Source of the DNA: Candidatus Villigracilis vicinus
Lineage (GTDB): Bacteria > Chloroflexota > Anaerolineae > Anaerolineales > Villigracilaceae
Direction: 5' to 3'
DNA length: 64,000 bases
Assembly: GCA_016721315.1 (NCBI GenBank)
Contig: JADKIL010000002.1
Coordinates: forward strand, 124,001 to 188,000
A program made the translations under genes and the position numbers. Within the stretch, counting starts at the first letter, position 1. The number at the start of each line of letters is the position of its first letter. The notes below the pieces were generated by a model. That model saw nothing but the letters and a program-made list of their open reading frames with translations, was not told the DNA's origin and searched no databases. Of this stretch, positions 18,242 through 25,763 are shown one piece after another.

Positions 18242-19811
18242 CTTTTGGAAGTTTGCGAATCTCTCCAGAAATTTTTCCTGCCAAACTAAAAATTGTAAAT
18301 TTACCATTATCGACTTCAACCTGAACTTTCAACATTTCGAGATTGTGCCTTTTGACTTGAAAGTCAGCATTTTCTTTCCCAACAAAGACATCCTGCGCAA
18401 ATTCGATCACACCCTGAACAGCGTCATCTGTCAATTGAGTGACACTTATTTCAGATTGTAAAATTTGTCGTCTCTTACACATGGCATCATATCTCTGGTT
18501 TACTTCAACCATATTTTGTTCTAGGCTTTTTGCCACTAAGCCGGTAGCCCGTTTCAGTGCTTGACCAATCTCCATAGCATCTGCTTCCGTTTGAACAATA
18601 ATAGCCTCTACAGCATTTAACTCCTCTAATTTTGGATCCAAAGAAGTTAATTCATCTTGTTGGGCAATTCTCAATTGGCTTTCCAATTTTTCAAGATTAC
18701 TAAAGAGATCGAGCATACTCTCCCAAACATCCACTTCAATAGCATCTGCACGAACAGAGTGTGCCCAACAAGTTCTTTCCTCTAATTGACTATGATGATT
18801 ATTTCGCCAGGTACATGTGTAATACTGGTGATTACTAAAATACTCACCACTCATAGCTCTTCCACACGCACAACGAATTAATCCACTTAGTAAGTAATCA
18901 TGCTGTTTGTTACGCCTCGAAAAAAGTTTATTTTGCCTTCTTAATTCCTGCGCTGTTTCCCAAGTTTCTCGATCCACTAATGCAGGAACCGCAACTTCAA
19001 TCCATTCTTCTTTTGGACGCTCATTGCGTGTTGGACCAATGCGGACTCCAAATCGCCAAATTCCAGCATACGTTTCGCGCTCAATAATGGAAAGGACAGC
19101 ATAAGCATGCCACATACCACTACCACGGGTGCGGTGATAACCAGGGTTTGTCTCTCCAGGAGTTGGAATACACATTGCTGACAGCCGTTTTGCAATCCTT
19201 CCTGCTGAAAGTCGCTGACCAGATTCATCACCATTGACATACCATTTATAGATCAATTTCACGATTTTGGCTTCTTCATCAAGAGGCTCAAAATTCACAA
19301 TCTTTCCATTCTCATCACGAACATGATCATAGCCATAGGGTGCTCGTGAACCAATTACTCGTCCTGTACGAGCCTTGGCTCTTTTTCCTCGCATGGAACG
19401 TTCCCTAATTTTCTTTCGCTCATCACTTCCCTGCCAACCTTTAATAACGAGAACAATATCCAGTTCACTCTCAATTCTCCCGACATCAAGCGCATATACT
19501 TCAACACCTACGCGGAGCCAATTACGAACTGTAGCGAGGAGGTCAACAATATCACGAGATAAACGATCCACCTGATGCACAATTACAGCATCCACTTCAC
19601 GAAGCTTTATCATCTCAGTCAATCGTTTCCCATATGGTCGTTCAGCTACTGGAATGGCACCGCTGTTATCTTCCTTGAACTCAGCCACAATTGAATACCC
19701 AAGTTGATCTATATAGTGCCGACAACCATCTAATTGGCTAGGAAGACTATATCCTTTATCAGCCTGATCATCTGTAGATACACGTGCATATATTGCTGCT
19801 TTTTTAGTCAT
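18135..19811 (-). CDS. Large serine recombinase (integrase)
   Basis: 558 residues from the ATG at 19811 (AGGAG 7 bp upstream). The resolvase domain starts 'AIYARVSTDDQADKGYS' with the catalytic Ser in RVS; 'VDAVIVHQVDRLSRD' follows. The recombinase domain has 'GSRAPYGYDHVRDENGKIV' and 'RIAKRLSAMCIPTPG'. The zinc ribbon has GLIRCACGRAMSG and YYTCTWRN..RTCW. A coiled coil lies at about 390-460. The frame crosses attL, so its last ~24 residues come from host yjbQ DNA; in the excised circle the frame would instead end after about 25 different residues encoded at the right end. It inserts and, with a directionality factor, excises the element. Confidence 0.95.
   Translation of the reverse strand: MTKKAAIYARVSTDDQADKGYSLPSQLDGCRHYIDQLGYSIVAEFKEDNSGAIPVAERPYGKRLTEMIKLREVDAVIVHQVDRLSRDIVDLLATVRNWLRVGVEVYALDVGRIESELDIVLVIKGWQGSDERKKIRERSMRGKRAKARTGRVIGSRAPYGYDHVRDENGKIVNFEPLDEEAKIVKLIYKWYVNGDESGQRLSAGRIAKRLSAMCIPTPGETNPGYHRTRGSGMWHAYAVLSIIERETYAGIWRFGVRIGPTRNERPKEEWIEVAVPALVDRETWETAQELRRQNKLFSRRNKQHDYLLSGLIRCACGRAMSGEYFSNHQYYTCTWRNNHHSQLEERTCWAHSVRADAIEVDVWESMLDLFSNLEKLESQLRIAQQDELTSLDPKLEELNAVEAIIVQTEADAMEIGQALKRATGLVAKSLEQNMVEVNQRYDAMCKRRQILQSEISVTQLTDDAVQGVIEFAQDVFVGKENADFQVKRHNLEMLKVQVEVDNGKFTIFSLAGKISGEIRKLPKATGGSSGGGGVTNSHSPNKALLLFRFHAGLLPLGM
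18194..18214 (+). other. attL: core GTGAATGCGA plus element arm
   Basis: Core at 18194-18203, shared with attR at 59782-59791. The element-side arm GTTTGTCACAC (18204-18214) is the near-perfect reverse complement (10 of 11) of the arm GTGTGACAGAC at the other end. Host side is coding sequence of yjbQ. Confidence 0.88.
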
Positions 19812-19841
19812 AATGACACTCCTTTTAGAATTCATAAAACT

Positions 19842-19869
19842 AAATGGGGATGCACCGGCACATCCCCAT
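19842..19869 (-). terminator. Stem-loop downstream of the small hypothetical gene
   Basis: Arms ATGGGGATG/CATCCCCAT (19844-19852, 19861-19869). The minus-strand side lacks a strong T run. It separates the recombinase start from the gene at 19883. Confidence 0.5.
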
Positions 19870-19882
19870 CTTTCGTTTAAAC

Positions 19883-20134
19883 TTACTTCTGCAGAAATTC
19901 AGTTACTTCGTCGAACAGTACCGAGCCAAGCAAATACCGTTGCTCTTCGGCGGAAATATCTAACTTTGTAACAATATCGAAAAGAAGCAAACCGACCGGG
20001 CACTCACAGTGCAGAAGGCTTGTCTGACCTGTAACCTCCCATTCTTTGCGAACGCTAAGTAAAGCGTTCATCACGCTCGCTGGTATGCCACTATCACTTA
20101 GTTTAGAGGCTTGAAAAGAAGTATTCGTACGCAT
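19883..20134 (-). CDS. Small hypothetical protein of the element
   Basis: 83 residues from the ATG at 20134 (GTGAGG ribosome-site-like sequence 9 bp upstream). Not recognised. Soluble, acidic, with 'LLHCECPVGLLLFDIVTKLDIS' in the middle. Its place between the recombinase and the HTH gene suits an accessory recombination factor, but nothing in the sequence proves that. Confidence 0.5.
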   Translation of the reverse strand: MRTNTSFQASKLSDSGIPASVMNALLSVRKEWEVTGQTSLLHCECPVGLLLFDIVTKLDISAEEQRYLLGSVLFDEVTEFLQK

Positions 20135-20310
20135 TATTAACCTCACTTGTTAGGCGACTCGCTTTTATCGCTTAAAGCGAATTGCCCGATGGAATCCCAC
20201 AGGGCGTTTGTAGAGGCTATAATTGCAAATAGCTCACCTACCGCTACCACGGTGGGTTGGGTTAGGGCGCGTATCGTGTTACCGCACTTTACACGCCCGT
20301 TTTCATGAAC

Positions 20311-20338
20311 AATTATATTGTATCATTACAATATAATT
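20311..20338. promoter_or_regulatory. Perfect 12-bp inverted repeat, candidate operator
   Basis: AATTATATTGTA, spacer TCAT, then its exact complement. It lies just downstream of the HTH gene and about 180 bp upstream of the small gene at 20134, in AT-rich DNA. No T run follows the stem, so an operator or recombination accessory site is more likely than a terminator. Confidence 0.5.
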
Positions 20339-20371
20339 TTGAAAAGAAAAAGCTTTATCATCCAGATATAT

Positions 20372-20590
20372 CTATTTCGGACCGTGACGCCGATCCGAAG
20401 ATTTCTCTGCAGCCTTCAAATATGATAGCAAGGAGGCTTTTTCAATTGCCCAAACAGGTCCAAATTTCCGGGCAACAATCTTTCCCTCTCGTATCAAAAG
20501 ACGTAAATACTCAGCGTGATAGCCTGTCAGAGTTGCTGCTTCCTGAACTGTCAGCCATTCATTGCTGTTCTTCATGGTCTCTATACTCAT
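20372..20590 (-). CDS. Excisionase-like helix-turn-helix protein
   Basis: 72 residues. 'WLTVQEAATLTGYHAEYLRLLIREGKI' then 'RKFGPVWAIEKASLLSYL' is the MerR-like HTH_17 fold of excisionases and small DNA-binding partners. The sequence TATAAT lies about 10 bp upstream of the ATG, so the mRNA may be leaderless. In serine-integrase elements a protein of this class can be the recombination directionality factor or a repressor; which is unknown here. Confidence 0.72.
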   Translation of the reverse strand: MSIETMKNSNEWLTVQEAATLTGYHAEYLRLLIREGKIVARKFGPVWAIEKASLLSYLKAAEKSSDRRHGPK

Positions 20591-20667
20591 GGGCGGAATT
20601 ATACACGCAGCCTAAAACATTATTTAATTTTATAAAGACGGCAAATTACCAACCGAGTTGCCAATTG

Positions 20668-20850
20668 TTACTCATCTTTTTTCGAAACTTCTGAAACAGG
20701 CTTTACATCCGATTTATCAGAGGTCGTAACCTCACTCTCCTTTAAAACATTTCCTTGCAAACGCAAATTTCGACCATGCCTGGCAAATATGCGTAAGCAC
20801 TTTATCAACGCCAAATCCAGCGCGGTTTTCTCTGATTCCTCATCTACCAT
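20668..20850 (-). CDS. Possible small hypothetical protein
   Basis: 60 residues, polar and charged with a Ser/Lys/Asp-rich tail. Not recognised. The ribosome site is weak. It sits between the HTH gene and the divergent parA operon. Reported with low confidence because the length is near the random limit. Confidence 0.35.
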   Translation of the reverse strand: MVDEESEKTALDLALIKCLRIFARHGRNLRLQGNVLKESEVTTSDKSDVKPVSEVSKKDE

Positions 20851-21063
20851 AGTTGTCTTTACACCGAATTGATAAATCGAAAAACATGATACAGATTATT
20901 CATGTCAACAAATTTATTTGATTTGCAATGAGGGTATCAAATTAGTGTCGCTATATTTATACGTTTTTCTACCCGCAATAACGACAGGGATGACTATCCC
21001 TATGCCTTTTTTGCTTTTAATCGGAATTCAATAACAACCTTAAATCAAGAACTTAGGAAACCA

Positions 21064-21831
21064 ATGACAACCATCCTCACGATTGCAAATCAAAAAGGCG
21101 GGGTCGGCAAGACCACTACCGCCCTCACGCTTGCACATGGACTGGCACGCCGCGGCAAGCGCACCCTGCTCCTGGATTTTGATCCTCAGGGGCAAGCAGC
21201 CCGGGCCTTACACCTCTCCCCCTCTGCCGGCATCTACGCCTTACTCACAATGGATATTGGTTCCAACGAAACTGCCTACATTCAAAGCAAGATCATTGAG
21301 ACCGAGCGGGAAAATCTGTGGCTGCTACCTGGCAACAAACAAACCGCCGATGCACAGGCGATGATCAACTCGCAGGGCAAACCGATCTCCTGGGTGCGGG
21401 AAGCTTTGCAGCGCTTCTGCACCTCTCAATATCACTATCTGGTATTGGACACCGCTCCCAGCCTGGGAGGGATTCAGGAACGCGTCCTATGGGCAAGTGA
21501 CATGGTGATCGTGCCGACGCCGGCAGAAGCGCTCGGCTCAGACGGTCTTCGGCAGGTACTGGACACTATGAAAAGACTCTCCGCTGAGAAAGGGTGGAAA
21601 GGCGGATTATTCGATGTATTACCCACATTCTTTATAGAGCAGGTCAAAGAACACCGCATCAACCTGGACGCCATGCGTGTCAATTTGGGAGAGTTGGTCC
21701 TGCCGCCCATCCATCGTGCGGTGGTGCTGGCGGAATGCCCTGCTTTTGGAAAAACAATCTTCGAACATGCATCAGATAGCCGAGCAGCAGAGGAATACAG
21801 CCGGCTGGTGGACATTGTGCTCAAGGCATAG
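21064..21831 (+). CDS. parA: ParA-family partition ATPase
   Basis: 255 residues. The deviant Walker A KGGVGKTTTA at 11-20, 'TLLLDFDPQGQAA' (A') and 'YLVLDTAPSLGG' (B) are all present. There is no N-terminal HTH, so it is the small (type Ib-like) ParA class, which usually works with a ribbon-helix-helix partner. The next gene, 8 bp away, supplies such a candidate. It likely gives stable inheritance to an excised or replicating form. Confidence 0.93.
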   Translation: MTTILTIANQKGGVGKTTTALTLAHGLARRGKRTLLLDFDPQGQAARALHLSPSAGIYALLTMDIGSNETAYIQSKIIETERENLWLLPGNKQTADAQAMINSQGKPISWVREALQRFCTSQYHYLVLDTAPSLGGIQERVLWASDMVIVPTPAEALGSDGLRQVLDTMKRLSAEKGWKGGLFDVLPTFFIEQVKEHRINLDAMRVNLGELVLPPIHRAVVLAECPAFGKTIFEHASDSRAAEEYSRLVDIVLKA

Positions 21832-21839
21832 GAGCGAGG

Positions 21840-22472
21840 ATGTCACGCAAGGATATGCTCACCGACACACATGCCGACACGCGGCGAAGTGAATTTGCCG
21901 ACAGCATCCCGCTCGCCGCTACAGCGGGAGGATGGAACCGACACGGTCGCCGTCCCGCCAAGCGCAACCGTCAATGGGAAAAGACTCATCGTCCGTACCG
22001 ATATGTCAACGTGCCGCTGGAGGTACGGGAAGAAGTGTTGACACTCGCAGAACACCTACACGTCACTGCCGACGATGTGGCACATGCCTTCTTCGAATAT
22101 GGCTTTGAATGTGTAGATGAAGGGAAACTGTCATTGACGGCGCAGCCCAATCCGCTTGGGCGAAAGATGACTCTCTTTCCGCAAAAACAGATTGGGGCGT
22201 GGGAAGAAGCGGAAGGTCCCAAAAGGGATATCCCCACTCGCAAAAATAAAAGGGTCGAACGAAAACAGAAATCCGTTCCGGCTGTCTCGTATCGCATCCC
22301 GCCTGGCGTTCATACGGATCTGTGTTCATTGGCGGAAGAGCTTGCGGTTCCTGTGGGTGAAATCGTCACAAATTTTCTGCGACATGGATTGAAGTCTTAT
22401 CGAGCCGGCAGGTTGAAGTTGACGCCTCATCCTGTGATCGTGAAGATGACCTTGAAAGGGATCGAACCATGA
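21840..22472 (+). CDS. Tandem ribbon-helix-helix-like protein, candidate ParB analogue
   Basis: 210 residues. Two copies of one module can be seen: 'YVNVPLEVREEVLTLAEHLH' followed by 'FFEYGFECVDEGKLSLTAQP', and 'SYRIPPGVHTDLCSLAEELA' followed by 'FLRHGLKSYRAGRLKLTPHP'. Each has a beta strand then two helices, as in RHH DNA-binding proteins. They are joined by a basic linker (about 110-140). The gene directly follows parA and precedes the phased repeat array. A centromere-binding role is inferred; I recognise no named family. Confidence 0.6.
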   Translation: MSRKDMLTDTHADTRRSEFADSIPLAATAGGWNRHGRRPAKRNRQWEKTHRPYRYVNVPLEVREEVLTLAEHLHVTADDVAHAFFEYGFECVDEGKLSLTAQPNPLGRKMTLFPQKQIGAWEEAEGPKRDIPTRKNKRVERKQKSVPAVSYRIPPGVHTDLCSLAEELAVPVGEIVTNFLRHGLKSYRAGRLKLTPHPVIVKMTLKGIEP

Positions 22473-22518
22473 GCGTTCGCGGAAAACTGAATGATTTTTT
22501 CAGGGTCAAAATTTTGAC

Positions 22519-22591
22519 TATGCGGTTCCGTATAGCCTCCGCACATTTGCCGTATACATGCCGCGACTATATCCGCATAGTTTGCCGCATA
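22519..22591 (+). repeat. Phased 7-bp repeat array, candidate centromere or replication origin
   Basis: Six heptads of the form CCGYRYA begin at 22528, 22539, 22550, 22561 (degenerate), 22573 and 22585, i.e. at 11, 11, 11, 12 and 12 bp, one helical turn each. An inverted copy TATGCGG starts at 22519. The array is in the 238-bp gap between the RHH-like gene and the initiator-like gene, the usual place for a parS-type or iteron site. A small frame covering it (22469-22714) is probably not a gene. Confidence 0.65.
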
Positions 22592-22710
22592 CCTTCTCTT
22601 TATAGGAAAGGCTGTGTGGCGCGATTTGACTTTGAGATGACCTGTGACACATCTTTAGAAAATCGTTCGCCAGCGAGCTTCCTGTGGGCTTTTCAACATG
22701 GGAGGAAAGC

Positions 22711-23616
22711 ATGAGCGTGGAGACCTCAAACCGCGTATGGAAGCAAAGCGGCAAAGGCGGGACGCCGTTGTTGCTACTGCTGGCAATGGCGGACTGGTCC
22801 GATGACTGGGGCTATTGCCATCCGAGCATCGAGCAGATGGCGGTCAAGTGCCGGCAGTCCGAACGCAATATCTTGAACCTGATCGCGGACCTGGAGAAGT
22901 CCAACGAGCTGCGTCGGCTGGCACGCGGAAAAGGCGGCAGGGGTAAGGGCAGCGGATCGGTTTATCAGGTCATTACAGGAATGAACCCAGTGGCGATCAC
23001 TGCCAGTGAACAGTCATCACCACTGGCGCGAATGACGCTGGCAAAACTGGCAAGCGGAGAAGTCGCTCCCCCATCTGGGGCAAAACCGCCATTGGAAACG
23101 GATGAAAAAATTTCAGGTGAAAACTTTTCACCTGAAAAACAGAGTCGCGATTTTTCACCAGTTTCTATAGTGCGCTTAAATGAATTAATTAACGTCAGTG
23201 ACTCTTCTACTCCTCCTTCCGGCAGCATACGGAAAAACGAACCATCGCCGGAAGAACGTGCGGAAGCCTTGTATCGGTTGGTGCGCCCCAGTCACTTGAC
23301 CCTGCCCAATTCCGAGCAGCGGACGGTAGCATTGCGGGTTTTGGGCATGTACCTTCAACGCTATGAAACGCCACAAGCGGCGGCACAAGCCTTGAAGCCG
23401 TTCGCCGCCGAAGCCGACGTGCGCGGCATCCGCCCCACCAATTTATGCTGGTTGTCCGAATGGGCGGCAGTCGGACAAATCCCCAAACAGCGCAATAAAT
23501 TTCGAACCAACGCAAAGCCAGCACCGACTACAGAGCCAACAGTCGATTACGAGGCAATCCGGCAGCGGATGGAAGCGGAACTTCCAAGCTTGATCGAAAA
23601 GAAAGATAACGCATGA
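22711..23616 (+). CDS. Replication-initiator-like protein with N-terminal helix-turn-helix
   Basis: 301 residues from the ATG at 22711, which has GGAGGA upstream; a GTG at 22684 is less likely. The N-terminal ~100 residues ('LLLLAMADWSDDWGYCHPSIEQMA', 'SERNILNLIADLEK') match the HTH_36-type winged helix of phage-O/plasmid initiators. A low-complexity linker and a helical C-terminus ('LTLPNSEQRTVALRVLGMYL') follow. It overlaps the next gene by 4 bp, the O/P gene order of phage replication modules. Confidence 0.72.
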   Translation: MSVETSNRVWKQSGKGGTPLLLLLAMADWSDDWGYCHPSIEQMAVKCRQSERNILNLIADLEKSNELRRLARGKGGRGKGSGSVYQVITGMNPVAITASEQSSPLARMTLAKLASGEVAPPSGAKPPLETDEKISGENFSPEKQSRDFSPVSIVRLNELINVSDSSTPPSGSIRKNEPSPEERAEALYRLVRPSHLTLPNSEQRTVALRVLGMYLQRYETPQAAAQALKPFAAEADVRGIRPTNLCWLSEWAAVGQIPKQRNKFRTNAKPAPTTEPTVDYEAIRQRMEAELPSLIEKKDNA

Positions 23617-24440
23617 GCATGAATCATATTTCAGACCTTACCCCAGAAGGTATATATAACGCCGACAAGGACGGGCTTACCCTGCGACCGATTCATCATG
23701 GCGATTGCTCTCCAGATTGCCCTGAATGTGGTGGGATCGGATATGTCCGCTATGAAGTACCAGTCGGACATCCAAAGTTTGGCAAGGTGGAACGCTGCCG
23801 CCATGCGCAGTCGCGTGATATTGCCGCGCACCTGAGTTCTGGAAATGTCGATTCCCGAATTGGATTGACTGCTGACGAAATCCGCAATTTGAACTGGAAT
23901 CTGGTACGCAAGGGAGTCAATCAGGCAGACCAGGCTTGCACGACCACACGCAAAGCCTTTGAGGATGGACACGGCTTGGTATTCTTGTATGGCGGGTTTG
24001 GACAAGGCAAGAGCCTGATCTTGAAGGTCGCCGTGGCAACAGCAGTGCGAGCCGGCAAGCGGGCGGCATACGCCAACCTGGCTGGCGTGTTGGATGACAT
24101 CCGCAGTGCCTATGATGAACGTGAGAACAAGATGACCGAACTGGTGCGGCGTATGGAGTGGTGGACATCCCTGGATGTGCTTGCCATCGATGAGCTGGAC
24201 AAAGTCGGGCAGACTGATTGGGCAAAGGAACGAATCTTCCAACTGCTAGACCTCCTCTACCAGCGTGCGATCCGGCAGGAAGCACTAACTATCATCGCTG
24301 CCAACTACCAGAGCTCGGATGAACTCTCCGGCTACTTGAAAAGCCGCATCGAGGATAACCGCTTTGCCTGCAATGGGTATTTGATTCACCTCAAAGGCGC
24401 AGACGGGCGTAAGAGCATGCCCAAGAACTGGAAGTATTAG
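23613..24440 (+). CDS. DnaC/IstB-like helicase-loader ATPase
   Basis: 275 residues. N-terminal Cys cluster (CSPDCPECGG ... CRHAQ) typical of DnaC-type loaders, then the AAA+ core: Walker A GGFGQGKS near 130-137, Walker B 'LDVLAIDELDKVG', and 'TIIAANYQSSDELSGYL' (sensor I region). It loads the replicative helicase onto DNA opened by the initiator encoded just upstream. Confidence 0.88.
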   Translation: MSMNHISDLTPEGIYNADKDGLTLRPIHHGDCSPDCPECGGIGYVRYEVPVGHPKFGKVERCRHAQSRDIAAHLSSGNVDSRIGLTADEIRNLNWNLVRKGVNQADQACTTTRKAFEDGHGLVFLYGGFGQGKSLILKVAVATAVRAGKRAAYANLAGVLDDIRSAYDERENKMTELVRRMEWWTSLDVLAIDELDKVGQTDWAKERIFQLLDLLYQRAIRQEALTIIAANYQSSDELSGYLKSRIEDNRFACNGYLIHLKGADGRKSMPKNWKY

Positions 24441-24443
24441 CGA

Positions 24444-25706
24444 ATGGATATACTCTCCAGCCTGGCGTTGGAATGGAAGCCAATCATCGCAAGCAATGGC
24501 AAGGTGATCGTCGATGTGTTCAAGTGCAGCCTGTCCGCCACGGATGGGCTGCCGCCTTATGCGCAGGCGCGGATCATTGACCTGATCGCCAATCGCTTGA
24601 TGAAGGCTCGACCCCGTGCTTGTTTGTGGGTTTCGGTGGATGCGCCGGGAAGGTGGTATTTGCACGAGATGGATCGATTGGTGAAGCGCAAGATGCCGAT
24701 AGTGATATTGCCAACTGGAGAAACGCCAAAAAGCAATTGGGATTTCACTCCACATGGATATCCATCCCTTCTGGAAAATGCGCCGGCGCCGCAAATCCAA
24801 CCGCCTTTTAAACCAGCCGACTTCGGATATAAACCGAATACCATTCGTGTGTTACGGATCTTGGCACGACTGGGAACCGCCCATAAACCGGAGATCGCTT
24901 CGCTGGCTGGGTTGAGCGAGACCTATATCCGTAAACTTCTGAAAGGACTCCAAGCGAGAAACCTGATCGAGCGCAAGCGGATCGGCAGGTACGAGGGGTG
25001 GGCGATACGAAACGCAGGGCTGAAGTTGGCGCATCGCTCCTGGAACATCCCCAAGGGTGTGCATTTCAAAAAACATCGCGGCGAATTCCGATACGCAGCG
25101 GAACGCCACCGACGCAAGGCACGGATGTGGCGGGCATGGCTGGAAACTGCTTATCACAACATCGAGATCTGGGATTGTTGGACCGAGGTGCCGGTCAAAT
25201 ATGGTATTCCGGATGCCCTGACTTGGGGCACGCATTGTGGGAAGGAAATTTTATTTTGGCTGGAGGTAGATACCGGACACAGCTCGACCAAGACCATAGA
25301 GGCGAATTACAGGAGGCGGCTTCTGCTGGCGTATGACCATGCGGAGAAGTGGAATATCCCTATTGTCTTTTGCGTTATGGGTCAGCCTTGGGTGGTGAAA
25401 CGTTTTGCCTGGTGTATTCCAAGGATAAGCCCCTGGGTCGCGGTGATCGGACATGACTGGCGGGATTTTGGGAGACTGCCGCCTTATGAATTTGGAAAGT
25501 GGCACGAAGATCTTTCTTCAAGCCATTATTTCTTATCTGTCCATTCCCAAGAGGAACTTCCTTTTGATCCAAGCCAATATCCATCGAAGCCGAAAAAGGA
25601 AAAGATCATCAACCCCCCAAAGCCAAAGTCCTCAAAACCCAGATTCTCCACGGGGGAAGAATACGAAGACAATTGGTCTGGAGACCACTCGGAGGGAGAG
25701 GAGTGA
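24444..25706 (+). CDS. Replication-relaxation-family protein
   Basis: 420 residues. Winged-helix part 'TIRVLRILARLGTAHKPEIASLAGLS' (about 132-200) followed by a nuclease-like region ('IPDALTWGTHCGKEILFWLEVDTG' with D/E-xK-like residues). This arrangement is that of the replication-relaxation (Replic_Relax) family of plasmids and integrative elements. The N-terminal ~120 residues and the basic, Pro-rich tail are unassigned. It closes the replication operon, 3 bp after the loader gene. Confidence 0.65.
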   Translation: MDILSSLALEWKPIIASNGKVIVDVFKCSLSATDGLPPYAQARIIDLIANRLMKARPRACLWVSVDAPGRWYLHEMDRLVKRKMPIVILPTGETPKSNWDFTPHGYPSLLENAPAPQIQPPFKPADFGYKPNTIRVLRILARLGTAHKPEIASLAGLSETYIRKLLKGLQARNLIERKRIGRYEGWAIRNAGLKLAHRSWNIPKGVHFKKHRGEFRYAAERHRRKARMWRAWLETAYHNIEIWDCWTEVPVKYGIPDALTWGTHCGKEILFWLEVDTGHSSTKTIEANYRRRLLLAYDHAEKWNIPIVFCVMGQPWVVKRFAWCIPRISPWVAVIGHDWRDFGRLPPYEFGKWHEDLSSSHYFLSVHSQEELPFDPSQYPSKPKKEKIINPPKPKSSKPRFSTGEEYEDNWSGDHSEGEE

Positions 25707-25763
25707 TGAACTAATGAAAGTGGCGTGACGGGGGCGCACTATTTTTGTCGCAAAATTACTTTA

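Noticed and set aside
22469..22714. 81-residue open frame over the phased repeats
   Set aside because: Its sequence reflects the repeat array, with no recognisable domain; the repeats explain the DNA better.
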